This document shows, one piece after another, positions 6,195-14,860 of a stretch of 27,026 bases of DNA. The stretch lies in contig NZ_CP080520.1 of NCBI RefSeq assembly GCF_019468465.1, positions 1 to 27,026 of the forward strand, written 5' to 3'. Position 1 is the stretch's first letter, and each line of letters opens with the position of its first letter. The notes under the pieces are model-generated. The model saw nothing but the letters and a program-made list of their open reading frames with translations, searched no databases and had not been told where the DNA came from. This stretch comes from Amycolatopsis sp. DSM 110486. Its GTDB lineage: Bacteria > Actinomycetota > Actinomycetes > Mycobacteriales > Pseudonocardiaceae. The position numbers and the translations under genes were made by a program.

Positions 6195-7149
6195 GGCTGT
6201 TCACCCAGCCCTTGACCGCGCCGGTGCACTGGTAGCGGATGACCACGTGCGACTTGTTCGCGTAGTCCGCGCTCGCGCCCGCGAGGTCCCACGGGCCGGG
6301 CCGGTCCGCGTCGACCTTCCCGCCAGCCTGGACAGTCACCACGTCGCGGCCCGCCTTGCCGGGGGTATCGCCCACGAGCGAGATGCCGTCGATGGTGATC
6401 GGCTGGTCGTAGCTCGACGCCAGCCGCAGGTACCGGCCGCCGTTCACCGGAATGTGGAGCTTGCCCCACTGGCCGGGCTCGGTCGCCTCTCCGCGGTCAC
6501 TGCTCATGTCCTCGTCCTCCTCTGCTACCGGGGTGATCGTGCGGGCACCGAGGTGCGCCGTGCTGTAGGACTCGTCCAGATCGATGCCGCTGGCGCTGAT
6601 GCCCGCGATCGAGCCGGAAGAGCTGTATTGGTGGATGTCGTAGCGGCCGGCCGCCGCGTCCGGGCGCGCGCCGTAGCGGGCGATCCAGATCACGAGACCG
6701 GGGACGCCCCACGTGTCGGGGCGGAGCGTTTTCGCGAGCGCGTTGCTCATGTACACGCCGGGCCGGAACCCACGCGCCGCGATCCGATGGCAGAACGCCT
6801 TGCCGAATGCGGCTTTCTGGCTGTCAGGGATGTTCGGCAGCTTCGAGCCCGGCGGGTTGTCCTCGAGATCGAGCATCGGGACACAGCCGGTGGCGTCGAG
6901 CCGCAGGACCTCGCCGAGCAGGATGTCCGCCTGCGCCTCCGGGCCGGGGTCGGCCTGGACGAAGTGGTAGCCGCCGACGGGGATCCCGACGGACTTCGCG
7001 CCGTGCACCTCGTTGTCGCCGCGGCCGCCCTTCGGCATACCGCCGCCGTCGGACAGCTTCACGTAGACGAACGTGACGCCGGCCTGCTTGACCTTCGGCC
7101 AGCTGGTGACGGTCTGGAACGATCGGTAGACGTCGATGCCGAGCGCCAT
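6187..7149 (-). CDS. Endolysin: GH25 lysozyme (N-acetylmuramidase)
   Basis: The protein has 320 residues. Residues 1-200 are a GH25 muramidase that cleaves the MurNAc-GlcNAc bond of peptidoglycan: GIDVYR with Asp6, FVYVKLSDG, GGYHFVQAD, the catalytic MLDLEDN with Asp94 and Glu96, and the closing IHQYSSSG...GIDLDES (Asp190/Asp192). An acidic linker (about 208-220, AEEDEDMSS) leads to a C-terminal domain of roughly 100 residues that I do not recognise and that probably binds the cell wall. No signal peptide, so release depends on a holin. The ATG at 7149 has GGAGG six bases upstream; the same frame stays open to 7773 but there it overlaps another gene. It sits between the collagen-like membrane protein and the holin-like gene. 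Confidence 0.93.
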   Translation of the reverse strand: MALGIDVYRSFQTVTSWPKVKQAGVTFVYVKLSDGGGMPKGGRGDNEVHGAKSVGIPVGGYHFVQADPGPEAQADILLGEVLRLDATGCVPMLDLEDNPPGSKLPNIPDSQKAAFGKAFCHRIAARGFRPGVYMSNALAKTLRPDTWGVPGLVIWIARYGARPDAAAGRYDIHQYSSSGSIAGISASGIDLDESYSTAHLGARTITPVAEEDEDMSSDRGEATEPGQWGKLHIPVNGGRYLRLASSYDQPITIDGISLVGDTPGKAGRDVVTVQAGGKVDADRPGPWDLAGASADYANKSHVVIRYQCTGAVKGWVNSRA

Positions 7150-7151
7150 GC

Positions 7152-7838
7152 TCAACCTCCTGGGGTGGGCTCGTCGGTGGTGGGCGGCGTGCTGGATGCG
7201 GGGTCGACGCACGCCTTGCCCTGGTAGGTGGTCTGGTCCGGCGCGGTAATCACTGCGTCGCGCAGCTCGTAGCCGTCCGGGCAGGTCGGGCCGGGTTTGC
7301 CGTTCTCGCCGTTGTGCCCGTTCTCGCCGTTTATGCCGGGCTTCCCCTGGCAGTGGTCGTGGGCGTCGCAGTAGTCCGCGACCGCGGACGAGACCTGCGC
7401 GTCGGTCGGGCCGGGGCCCGGCTTGCCGTCCGCGGGCCGCGGGATGTGTGCGAGGACGGCATCGGTGAGCGCGTCGAAGTCCGGCGAGCTCCCGTTCGCG
7501 CCGCGGCATTGGTTCCGTGTCGCGCAGTAGCCGTCGACTGCCTGGCGGGCGGCCTGGCGCAGCGCTGTCGGGTCTGGTGTCGGCGCGCTGGCCTGGTCGG
7601 CTACCGGTGGCTGGTCTTTGACAGCGGCGGCCTTCGCGCATGCCGACCCGAGCGCGGCAGCGGTGGGGCCGCCCTGCGCGCACGCTTCGGCGACCTGCTC
7701 GGCGAGACTCTTCGCCTGCGACTGCAGGGCGGCGGCGTCCTGGCGCACGGCGAGTGGTGCCAGGGTCGCCCACGCCGCGCCGCCGAGGGCGGCGACGGCG
7801 AGCACGATGGCGATAAGGGAAGTCCGGTTACGACGCAT
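7152..7838 (-). CDS. Membrane-anchored, collagen-like lysis-cassette protein
   Basis: The protein has 228 residues. An N-terminal anchor (basic MRRNR, hydrophobic about 7-27) would leave the rest outside the membrane. After a helical Ala/Gln-rich region come two related segments, VDGYC-X5-CRGANG (Cys105/111) and VADYC-X5-CQGKPG (Cys157/163), the second running into a short collagen-type Gly-X-Y stretch (about 166-184). A C-terminal part with two more Cys and a Thr/Pro tail ends the protein. The paired CX5C motifs suggest disulfides or metal binding. It lies 2 bases upstream of the endolysin gene and overlaps the preceding membrane-protein gene by 11 bases. A spanin-like or wall-spanning role is an inference from position and topology. 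Confidence 0.75.
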   Translation of the reverse strand: MRRNRTSLIAIVLAVAALGGAAWATLAPLAVRQDAAALQSQAKSLAEQVAEACAQGGPTAAALGSACAKAAAVKDQPPVADQASAPTPDPTALRQAARQAVDGYCATRNQCRGANGSSPDFDALTDAVLAHIPRPADGKPGPGPTDAQVSSAVADYCDAHDHCQGKPGINGENGHNGENGKPGPTCPDGYELRDAVITAPDQTTYQGKACVDPASSTPPTTDEPTPGG

Positions 7839-8067
7839 CTAACTCACCGACCTTCCGCTTCGCGCGGGCTGCCGCGTCCTCCGCGCGCCAGCGCCGTTTG
7901 CGTTCGCCGTCGATCTGCTCGGCCAGCGCGTCGGCACGCTTCTCGGCGCGGTTCGCGCGGCTCTCGGCGCGGAGCCAGAGCCGGACCAGGACGATGACGA
8001 CGACGAGCAGGGCGGCCGATGGGCCGGCTGACGCGAGGAGTTGGCCGATGTCGAGTGAGGCACCCAC
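7828..8067 (-). CDS. Membrane/coiled-coil protein of the lysis cassette
   Basis: The 79-residue protein has a short polar start, one strong helix (about 15-31; SAALLVVVIVLVRLWL) and a highly charged Arg/Ala/Glu helix to the C terminus (RAESRANRAEKRADALAEQI and on), a probable coiled coil inside the cell. GTG 8067 is chosen because GAAAGGG lies six bases upstream; GTG 8073 is in frame but abuts the ribosome site. Position between tail-tip and lysin genes suggests a second holin, an antiholin or an inner spanin-like component. The family is not recognised. Confidence 0.7.
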   Translation of the reverse strand: MGASLDIGQLLASAGPSAALLVVVIVLVRLWLRAESRANRAEKRADALAEQIDGERKRRWRAEDAAARAKRKVGELDAS

Positions 8068-8095
8068 CGTCACCCCTTTCGTACTTTGTGGACGG

Positions 8096-8572
8096 TCACA
8101 GTGGGCCCTCGCGGACGATCGTGACGCCCGTGACTAGGTCGCTGGCGGTCTCGTGGGTGACGTTGCTCGCGACTCCGGAGTAGGCGTAGCAACGGATCTG
8201 GCCGTTGGGCGGGACCCGCTTGGTGATTGCAACCGAGGTGTTCAGACCGGTCGCGGACGACCCCACAGAACTCTTCGTCCACGTGTCGGTGGTGCCGGTG
8301 CCCACCACGAAGCAGTAGCGGTCAGCCGTTGCCGCGGTGAACCGGCACGCGAGGCTGACGGTGTAGAGCCCGCCAGCCGGGCCGACGGTGAACACCCCGG
8401 CGCTGTGGGTGATGCCCTTGATCACGGCGCCGGTGAACGGCACCCAGTTGTTGATCAGGGTCGGGGTGCCGATGAGCAGGTTCGCGACGATGGTCCACTC
8501 GCCTTGCTCGCTGCCGACGGTGATGTCGTTGAGCATGGCGGCGGTAAGGCGTTGCCCGGCGGTGAAAGCCAT
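8096..8572 (-). CDS. Short tail-tip / receptor-binding-like protein
   Basis: The 158-residue protein begins MAFTAGQRLTAAMLND, an N-terminal helix typical of short phage tail fibre and baseplate-associated proteins. The rest is predicted beta (WTIVANLLIG, AVIKGITHSAGVFTVG, GLYTVSLACRFTA, NGQIRCYAYSG), resembling the jelly-roll (C1q/TNF-like) head of small tail fibres; that fold is an inference from strand pattern. Such proteins tend to bind the cell surface. ATG 8572 is preceded by GGAG. It lies 7 bases after the large minor tail protein gene and is the last gene before the lysis cassette. Confidence 0.65.
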   Translation of the reverse strand: MAFTAGQRLTAAMLNDITVGSEQGEWTIVANLLIGTPTLINNWVPFTGAVIKGITHSAGVFTVGPAGGLYTVSLACRFTAATADRYCFVVGTGTTDTWTKSSVGSSATGLNTSVAITKRVPPNGQIRCYAYSGVASNVTHETASDLVTGVTIVREGPL

Positions 8573-8579
8573 GGTTCTC

Positions 8580-11336
8580 CTATCGGCCCACGCGGGCGGG
8601 GCGGGTGAGTGCGAGCGATTCGCCGGCGGCGTGGGCCTTCACGACCCCGTTGACCGCGCGGGTGACGGTGAACGTCTGCGGTGAGCTGCTGCCGGTCACC
8701 GCGGTGACGAGGAGGTCCTCGCCGCCGACCGTGACGGGGATCGGCATCTCGGCGGCGTCGGTGGTCCAGAGCACGCCGTCGGCGATGTCCACCTGCAGGC
8801 TCGTTGCCGTGCTCGTGATGGCCGAGTGGAGCGTGGTGGCGTCGGAGTCGAGCCGGCCGAGGTCGGTGTCGTCGATCTGCGTGATGTCGTAGGGCGACTG
8901 GGGCGCACAGTTCGCCGTGATCGTGTGCTCCCATCCGTTCAGCGTCTCCGTGTAGCCGCGCACGATCTGGCGGATCTGGTGCTGGTCGAGGATGTTCTTC
9001 GGGTTGTCGATGGTGATGAGGCTGTCCTGGTCGACGGCGAGCGCGGCGAGGTCGAGCGCGCGGGACTTCTTCGCCAGGTGCGCGAGGTCGAGCTGCAGGT
9101 TGGGGAACCGCGGCTCGTCGACCGTGCCCAGGGTCAGCAGCCACGAGGCGGCGTCGGCCACCTGGTTGTCGTTCGCGAGGTTGAGCGTGGTGTCGCTGTC
9201 GTAGCGGCCGGCGCCGCCCCCGCTGATCGACGGCTCGGCCACGGCCAGCGGCCCGTCGGTGCGGACCGCCTGCGCCGAGGACCCGTTGAGCCGGGTGACG
9301 GTGACGTCGTTGCGAATGTTCTGGTCGTCCTCGACGGCGACGAACTCCGGCGCGAGCTGGCCGTCCGCGTAGTCGAGCTCAAGCGCGGGGATCGGGTTGT
9401 AGAACGTCGCGCGCGTTCGGTAGCAGAGACCGGTGTGGTTACGGGATTCCCGTAACGAGCCGCCGTCGGCGGTTGCGGCTTCGGCCATGAGGTCGAGCAG
9501 GTTGATTGGCCGCTGGATGCCGAGCGCCGCCGAGGGGATAGGGGCGGCGCCGCCAACGCCTTCGACGGCGATCGGCACACCGTTTTCCTTGCCCAGGCGC
9601 AGGAGTCGTGCGCTGCAGGTCTCGCCGGGGTACGCGGCGAGCTGGTTGGCGTTGGTGTAGATGCTGATGATGTCGGTGCGGACGGCGACGTGGCCGACCG
9701 AGATCATGCCGATCTGGCGGTAGGCGTTGACGAGCACCGCGGTCGGGGCGCCGATCTGCAGACCCGTGATCGTGAACGGGAAGCCGGTCCCCCCCGAGTC
9801 GCCCGGGATGAGCTGCGCAACTCCCACGCTGACGTCGCTGCCGGTGTTCGTGAACTGAATTGAGATCTGCTGGTGCGTGCCGTCGAGCGCCGTCAGCAGG
9901 TTTGGTGACGTGTCGATCTGGTTGCGGCTGCGGTCGTACCACACGAGCTTGAGCTTGCCGCCAGCCACGTAGACGAGGTCCAGGAACGCAGCCGTGCCGG
10001 TGGTCTGCAGCTGCAAGATGGTGCCCTGGTCCGTGGCGCCGGTGTCCGGGACGGTGAGCAGGAAGATCACCTGAACGTTGCCGGTCGCCGCGGGTACCGG
10101 GCTCACCGGTCCGGTCCAGCGCGCGAGGTTCGGCGACGCGACCGGCAGCGAGCCCGGGAAGCTGGAGTCGCTGGCGAACGTCGACGCGCCATCGCTGAGC
10201 ACCATGGGCAGGCCGGTCGAGAGGCCGGACGCGATTTGCGTCGAGTTGCTGCCGTCCTCGACAGGCCAGTACGCGACGTTCGGCGGGTCGATCGTCTGGT
10301 TCGCGCGCAGGTAGGTCGACTTCAGCGGCTTCTGCCCCTGGGCGAGCCGGCGCAGGATCCCGGACGCGACGACCTGGGTATAGACGTCCTTGCCCGAGGT
10401 ATCCCACGACGCCGGCCAGTCGGACACCTCGCCAGCGAACCGGTTGCTGCGCGCCTCGAAACCGCTGTAGGAGAACGTGACCGGGAGGTTGGTGTTTCCC
10501 GCCGCAACCCCGGACCGGACGCCCACCCACCCGATTCCGTTGTTCGTGCGCACGAACGGCAGGTCGGTGAACTCGACGGTCCAGGCGTAGGGCTCGAGCG
10601 CGGTGGCCGGCCAGACCTTCGCGCGGACGTTCGAGCCGTCCCGCTGGAACCGGACCTTCAGCGCTTGCCCGGTGTAGGCGAACCCAGTGTCGACGGGCCC
10701 GGCCAGCGTCCCAGTCGAGTCGTTGACTGCAACGGTGATCGTCTGCGTGGCGCTGATCGAGACGCGCGCGAGCAGGTAGTCGTTGACTGACAGGCCCGAG
10801 AGCACGAGGTTGGCGGGCTCGACAGCGCCGCCCGTCACGGTCGCGGCAGAGAGCGAGACCTGGCAGGACACGTCGACGTCGCGGTATCTGTCGGTGGCGA
10901 GGTAGCTGAGCCGGTAGCTGCTCGCGCCGGTCACCGTGTGCCGGGCCGTGCCGGGAGTCACCGACCAATCTGTGGCCGCGAGGGTGCCGATTCCGGTCGT
11001 CGACCAGACGCCTCCCACGTCCGCCGTGCCCCACCCGGTCGCGAGCGTGCGGTTGAACGCGTCCTTGGCTACGCGGATCGCGACGCGCAGCGGGGTGTTC
11101 CGGCTGAACCCGCCGTAGTACGGGCCGAGCGGGTTGCGGCTGGAGTACTTGCCCGACCGGTTGTTCAGGGTGAACGAGCACGACGAGGGCGACGAGGTGG
11201 TGCTCTGCTCGTTGGAACGCCCGCGGCTGATCCGGATGCTGTCACGCCGGTACACATCGGGCGTGATGTCGCGCCATCCACCGGCGAGGTACGCCTCGAC
11301 GGCCAGATCACGAGGCGCGTAGGGGAAGTTCGCCAT
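8580..11336 (-). CDS. Large minor tail protein (tail tip, possible receptor binding)
   Basis: The protein has 918 residues. The N-terminal region (ANFPYAPRDLAVEAYL, VYRRDSIRISRGRSNEQST, then CSFTLNNRSGKYSSRNP) is typical of actinophage tail-tip proteins that follow the tape measure. Two beta-rich stretches, about 90-255 and 330-520, look like laminin-G/concanavalin-type sandwiches (WSTTGIGTLAATDWSV; AYWPVEDGSNSTQIAS), probably for sugar binding. Residues about 550-820 resemble a structural hub domain with AYPGETCSARLLRLG. A short C-terminal beta module ends it. The start is ATG 11336, sharing one base with the tape-measure stop (TGATG); the frame continues upstream, but only as a shadow of that gene. 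It probably forms the tail tip and contacts the host surface. Confidence 0.85.
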   Translation of the reverse strand: MANFPYAPRDLAVEAYLAGGWRDITPDVYRRDSIRISRGRSNEQSTTSSPSSCSFTLNNRSGKYSSRNPLGPYYGGFSRNTPLRVAIRVAKDAFNRTLATGWGTADVGGVWSTTGIGTLAATDWSVTPGTARHTVTGASSYRLSYLATDRYRDVDVSCQVSLSAATVTGGAVEPANLVLSGLSVNDYLLARVSISATQTITVAVNDSTGTLAGPVDTGFAYTGQALKVRFQRDGSNVRAKVWPATALEPYAWTVEFTDLPFVRTNNGIGWVGVRSGVAAGNTNLPVTFSYSGFEARSNRFAGEVSDWPASWDTSGKDVYTQVVASGILRRLAQGQKPLKSTYLRANQTIDPPNVAYWPVEDGSNSTQIASGLSTGLPMVLSDGASTFASDSSFPGSLPVASPNLARWTGPVSPVPAATGNVQVIFLLTVPDTGATDQGTILQLQTTGTAAFLDLVYVAGGKLKLVWYDRSRNQIDTSPNLLTALDGTHQQISIQFTNTGSDVSVGVAQLIPGDSGGTGFPFTITGLQIGAPTAVLVNAYRQIGMISVGHVAVRTDIISIYTNANQLAAYPGETCSARLLRLGKENGVPIAVEGVGGAAPIPSAALGIQRPINLLDLMAEAATADGGSLRESRNHTGLCYRTRATFYNPIPALELDYADGQLAPEFVAVEDDQNIRNDVTVTRLNGSSAQAVRTDGPLAVAEPSISGGGAGRYDSDTTLNLANDNQVADAASWLLTLGTVDEPRFPNLQLDLAHLAKKSRALDLAALAVDQDSLITIDNPKNILDQHQIRQIVRGYTETLNGWEHTITANCAPQSPYDITQIDDTDLGRLDSDATTLHSAITSTATSLQVDIADGVLWTTDAAEMPIPVTVGGEDLLVTAVTGSSSPQTFTVTRAVNGVVKAHAAGESLALTRPARVGR

Positions 11337-14300
11337 CAGCCCTGCCCGAAAACTTGCTGCACGTCGCCGCCCTGGACTCGCACGAACCGACGGATCATCT
11401 CGACGAAGAACTCTTCGAGCCGGCCACCGCCCGACGTGACGTGCAGCGCGAGCGGCTGGACCGGCCGTGCCGAGCTGCTCGGCGCCGTCGCTCCGGAGTG
11501 GCCTGGCGATGGGGCGGCACCGACGTGCGTGACCGGCTTCCCGGCCGATGCACCGCTGTAGAACGTCGGCGGGATCCACGAGCTGTCTGCGTGCCGCACG
11601 AGGCCGCCGGAGGCGAACCCGTCGTCGCCGTTGTTGATGGCGCGCAGCAACGGCAGGTGCTTCTGCGTCTGGCGGGCGTTGACGACGTACTCACCGTTCG
11701 ACACCCGGGCGAGGATGCTGTCGGAGGTGCCGCTACCGGGGCCGTCAAGCAGCCCGCCCGGGCCGACGTCGGTGATCGAGGCGTACGCCTGGCCGCCCTT
11801 GGCGAAGCGCTGCACGCCGCCGAGGGTCACGCGGCCACCGGTCGCGACGGCGTTTTGACCGCGGCCCGCGCCGACGCTGCCGAAGCGAGTGGTCGACGAG
11901 CCGCCGTTAATCGTCTTCACGGTGATGTAGGCGACCCGACCGTTGATGTCCCGCACGATGCCGTTCACGGCGTCACGCGCGGCCTGGGTGTCCGCCTTGA
12001 TGAGGATCGTCTTGCCGTTCGGCAGCCGGTACACGGCCTTCCCGGTGTTGTCGATGCCGACCGTCAGCCCGGCCGCGCGGGCGGTGGCAACGTCGAACTT
12101 CGAAATGGTGTCCTGCACCGACGCGGGCAGCCGCCCGGACATGCTGTTCGCGAGGTTCACGGTCTCGCGGTTCTGCGCGGCGAAGGCCTCGGCCGTGCGC
12201 TGAGCGTCGGACGTCGCGGTGCTGTTCGCGTAGGCCGCCTGGTACGCGGCCTGTTCCTGTGCCTGGAATGCCTGCTCGACGCGCAGCAGCGCGCTGGCCT
12301 TCTGGTCCTCGGTGGCCTTGCCGTCCGTGGACGTCTTCGTGTAGTCGGTGAGGGCCTGCTTCGTGTTGAGCACGGCGCCGCGGTAGCCCAGCTGCGCGTT
12401 CTGCTGGGTGTAGATCTCCTGCGTAGCCGCGGCCGTCGCGTCGCGGTTCTCGATCTGCGCCGCCGTCAGCTGCGTCAACGCCGACTCGGAATCGAGGTAC
12501 TGCTGGTGCGCCTGCTTGTAGGCGTTGATCTGCTCGCCTACGGCGCCGGTGCCGTTGAGGAGCTGCTCGATCGCCGACTGCTGCGCGTCGCTGAACATCT
12601 CGGCCGACTCGCCGGTGCTGTCGAACGTCTTGCCGGCGGCGAGGACGTCGTCCTTCAGCTGGTCGTAGTTCTTGCCGGTCTCAAGCGACTGGTGCCCGAT
12701 ATCGATCAGCGCTTGCTTCTGGTCGTCGTTGACGCCCGCCTGATCGGCGATCGTCGCGAGGGTCGCCCCCGCGGCGAAGCGGAGCTTGTCGTAGGCCTGG
12801 CTGTTGCCCTGGATCGCAAGCTTTGCGGTCGCGAGGTTCTGGCCGAACGACGCGAGGTTCGCGGAGGCGTTCTTGTCGGCCAGGGCCTGAGAGTTGACCT
12901 GGTTGGTGTGGTCGCCGAGGACGCCGCTGTCCTGGCGGAGCGCGTCGGTCAGCTGCCGGACGTTCTCCTTGTGCGCCGCGGCGTACTCGGCGGCCTTCTC
13001 CTGCGCCTGCCCGAACGCGGACAGCAGGAACGAGCCCGCAGTGAGGACCAGGCCGAGCGGGTTGAGCCCGTTCGAGACGAGCGAGTTGAGGCCGGCCTTG
13101 AGCTTGCTGGAGCCGTTCTTGTCGGCGTCGTTGAGGGCGGCCTTGAACGGGCTGATCTTCTGGTCGCCGTCCTGCACGGTCTTCGCGAGCGCGTTCACGC
13201 CGAACCCGGTCTGCGTGAGGCTGGTGCCGAACAGCTTCAGCACGCTGTTCGTGGCGAACAGCGTGCCCCCGACGTTGCCGAGCGGTTGTGCCCACGCGCC
13301 GAGCCCCTGCGCGAACGCGTTCACGATGCCGAGGCCGCCCTCGATCACGCTCAGGGCACCGCTGGAGGCACCTTGGAGGGCGGGCATGCCGTTGTGCGCC
13401 AGGGTGAGGACGGTGTCCTCGGCGGTGTGCAGCGTGGCCGCGAACTTCGGGAGCACGGTGGTGCTGCCGTTCGCCAGCTCGGCGAGCAGTGAGCCCGCGA
13501 ATCCCTCGAGGTCGCGCACGACCCCGCCCGTGGTGGCGATCGACTTGCCGGCGGATTCCGAGCCATCCGAGAGGTTGACGAAAAAGTCGGTGACCCCGGC
13601 GCCCGCCTGGCCGGCGAAGTCGTGCACGCCCTTGAGCGGGGCCTGGGCAGACTTGGCCGCAACCACGAGCCCTGGCATGGCGTTCTCGGCGAGGTCGGTC
13701 ACCGTGCCGACGAGGTCCTCGACCGAGCCCGACGAATAGTCCATCGCGGTCTGGATCTCCGGCTGCAGCCGGTCGAAGCTCGCGACGACAGCGTCGTTGG
13801 CCTTGAGGATCGGGTCCCGCAGGCCTTGCGACATCCGCGTCACGCTCGTGAGCACGTGATCGCTGGTGTGCTCGAACGCGTCGTCGATCTGCTGGTTGCC
13901 CTTGAGCGCGGCCACGCCGAGCCCGACGAACAGCGCAGGCACGGCGGCCAGCGCGACCGAGGCGCCAACCGCGCCGACCGTCGCCGCGGCCGGGAGCCCC
14001 ACTGAGAGGGCCGTGAACTTGAGCGCCTCGAACTGCGCCTGCGTCCGCTTCGCGACCTGCTCGGTGGCCTTCTCGGTCTGCTTCGAGCCCTTTTTGTAGC
14101 CCTCGGCCTGCGACTTGCCGGCCTCCTCGCCGGCCTTCTCGAACCCCTCCTTGGCCTTGGCCTCGACGTCCTTCGCGGCCTTCTCCGCCGCGGTGACGCT
14201 CTTCTTCGAGAGGGTGCCGGAGAACGAGCCCGAAAACTCGTCGCCCGCCGCGCCGCCAGCCTTCTTCGCCTTGGCCTTGACGGTGGCGAACACCTTGTCG

Positions 14301-14344
14301 GTGTTGTCGTCGTAGGCCTTGACGTGGATCTCGATCTCGTTCAC
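11336..14344 (-). CDS. Tail tape measure protein
   Basis: The protein has 1002 residues. It starts with a short beta motif (NEIEIHVKAYDDNTDKVFAT) and then a long Lys/Ala/Glu coiled coil (about 20-105; KKAGGAAGDEF, AAEKAAKDVEAKAKEGFEKA). Hydrophobic segments follow at about 113-150 (LPAAATVGAVGASVALAAV), then long helical and amphipathic regions, and a C-terminal Gly/Ser-rich end. This is the standard layout: the protein sets tail length and later helps DNA cross the membrane. It is the longest gene of the window and lies directly after the frameshifted chaperone. At about 1.5 angstrom per residue the tail would be near 150 nm. GTG 14344 follows a perfect AAAGGAGGT site and overlaps the chaperone frame by four bases. 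No lytic transglycosylase or peptidase motif is evident. Confidence 0.93.
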   Translation of the reverse strand: MNEIEIHVKAYDDNTDKVFATVKAKAKKAGGAAGDEFSGSFSGTLSKKSVTAAEKAAKDVEAKAKEGFEKAGEEAGKSQAEGYKKGSKQTEKATEQVAKRTQAQFEALKFTALSVGLPAAATVGAVGASVALAAVPALFVGLGVAALKGNQQIDDAFEHTSDHVLTSVTRMSQGLRDPILKANDAVVASFDRLQPEIQTAMDYSSGSVEDLVGTVTDLAENAMPGLVVAAKSAQAPLKGVHDFAGQAGAGVTDFFVNLSDGSESAGKSIATTGGVVRDLEGFAGSLLAELANGSTTVLPKFAATLHTAEDTVLTLAHNGMPALQGASSGALSVIEGGLGIVNAFAQGLGAWAQPLGNVGGTLFATNSVLKLFGTSLTQTGFGVNALAKTVQDGDQKISPFKAALNDADKNGSSKLKAGLNSLVSNGLNPLGLVLTAGSFLLSAFGQAQEKAAEYAAAHKENVRQLTDALRQDSGVLGDHTNQVNSQALADKNASANLASFGQNLATAKLAIQGNSQAYDKLRFAAGATLATIADQAGVNDDQKQALIDIGHQSLETGKNYDQLKDDVLAAGKTFDSTGESAEMFSDAQQSAIEQLLNGTGAVGEQINAYKQAHQQYLDSESALTQLTAAQIENRDATAAATQEIYTQQNAQLGYRGAVLNTKQALTDYTKTSTDGKATEDQKASALLRVEQAFQAQEQAAYQAAYANSTATSDAQRTAEAFAAQNRETVNLANSMSGRLPASVQDTISKFDVATARAAGLTVGIDNTGKAVYRLPNGKTILIKADTQAARDAVNGIVRDINGRVAYITVKTINGGSSTTRFGSVGAGRGQNAVATGGRVTLGGVQRFAKGGQAYASITDVGPGGLLDGPGSGTSDSILARVSNGEYVVNARQTQKHLPLLRAINNGDDGFASGGLVRHADSSWIPPTFYSGASAGKPVTHVGAAPSPGHSGATAPSSSARPVQPLALHVTSGGGRLEEFFVEMIRRFVRVQGGDVQQVFGQG

Positions 14345-14846
14345 TGCACCTCCTTTCGGGCCATGGCTTCAAGTTCGAGCATGCGGAGCAGGCCGGCGTC
14401 CTCGGCCATCAGCTGCGATGGCAGGCACCCGAAGCGGGTGCAGAGGCCGAGGACGAACTCCGCGTCGATCAGCTCGCGAGGCTTGCGGACAGGTCGTCCA
14501 TCGGCATCGATTCCTCCAGCGAGGTCGCGCCAGCGTTCGACTGCTGCTCTAAAGGGGCCGGGATCGTCTGCCGAACGTTGGTCCAGGCGCGCTGGATCGC
14601 GAGGAACGTGGGGTGGTCGAGCCGCGTCACGCCGTCCGCGGTCATCGGCAGCGGGCCGTCGTCGTCCTCGGCGTTCCACTCGACGAGGAGGCCCGCGTAG
14701 AACTCGATGATCTCGTCGTTCGTGTTCAGCTCGTTGAGCTGCATGCGCTGACCGACGGTGCCCGCACGCATGCGCACGACCAGGCCCTCAAGCTCGGGGT
14801 CGTCGAACACGAGCTTGAGGGTGGTCTGGTTGACCTTGAATCCCAT
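14341..14846 (-). CDS. Tail assembly chaperone, -1 frameshift fusion product (G-T)
   Basis: Extended form made when ribosomes slip back one base at CCCTTTA (14556-14550). The first part is the short chaperone; after the slip the frame reads AGA GCA GCA GTC GAA (R-A-A-V-E), then RWRDLAGGIDADGRP and on to a helical C terminus (FVLGLCTRFGCLPSQLMAED, then LELEAMARKEVQ). The C-terminal frame has no ribosome site of its own near the junction and runs to a stop four bases into the tape-measure start. This is the G/GT arrangement of lambda-like siphoviruses, in which the fusion product bridges tube protein and tape measure during tail assembly. The frame arithmetic was checked on both sides of the slip. 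Confidence 0.85.
14469..14846 (-). CDS. Tail assembly chaperone, short form (G-like)
   Basis: The 125-residue protein is made by normal decoding. It begins MGFKVNQTTLKLVFDDPELE, a beta-type N terminus seen in many actinophage tail chaperones, continues with helical segments (NTNDEIIEFYAGLLVEWNAE; FLAIQRAWTNVRQTIPAPL) and ends in a polar tail. ATG 14846 has AAGGAG ten bases upstream. It sits between the second tube-like gene and the tape-measure gene, where the chaperone is expected. Just after the Pro-Leu codons CCT-TTA, a fraction of ribosomes should shift into the -1 frame. Confidence 0.85.
   Translation of the reverse strand: MGFKVNQTTLKLVFDDPELEGLVVRMRAGTVGQRMQLNELNTNDEIIEFYAGLLVEWNAEDDDGPLPMTADGVTRLDHPTFLAIQRAWTNVRQTIPAPLEQQSNAGATSLEESMPMDDLSASLAS
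14550..14556 (-). promoter_or_regulatory. Programmed -1 ribosomal frameshift site CCCTTTA
   Basis: The heptamer fits X XXY YYZ exactly, in phase with the zero frame (gcC CCT TTA). Re-pairing after the slip is CCC and TTT. The TTA leucine codon is rare in high-GC actinobacteria and would slow the ribosome at the slip. Confidence 0.85.
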
Positions 14847-14860
14847 GTGGACAGTTCTCC

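Noticed and set aside
7150..7773. Upstream extension of the lysozyme frame
   Set aside because: It stays open only because it overlaps the collagen-like gene in another frame; the ATG at 7149 has GGAGG and gives the exact GH25 N terminus.
11354..13492. Long rightward open frame of about 700 codons opposite the tape-measure gene
   Set aside because: It mirrors the tape-measure codons (third-position GC bias keeps the opposite frame open), has Arg/Val-rich low-complexity composition, no recognised domain and no ribosome site.
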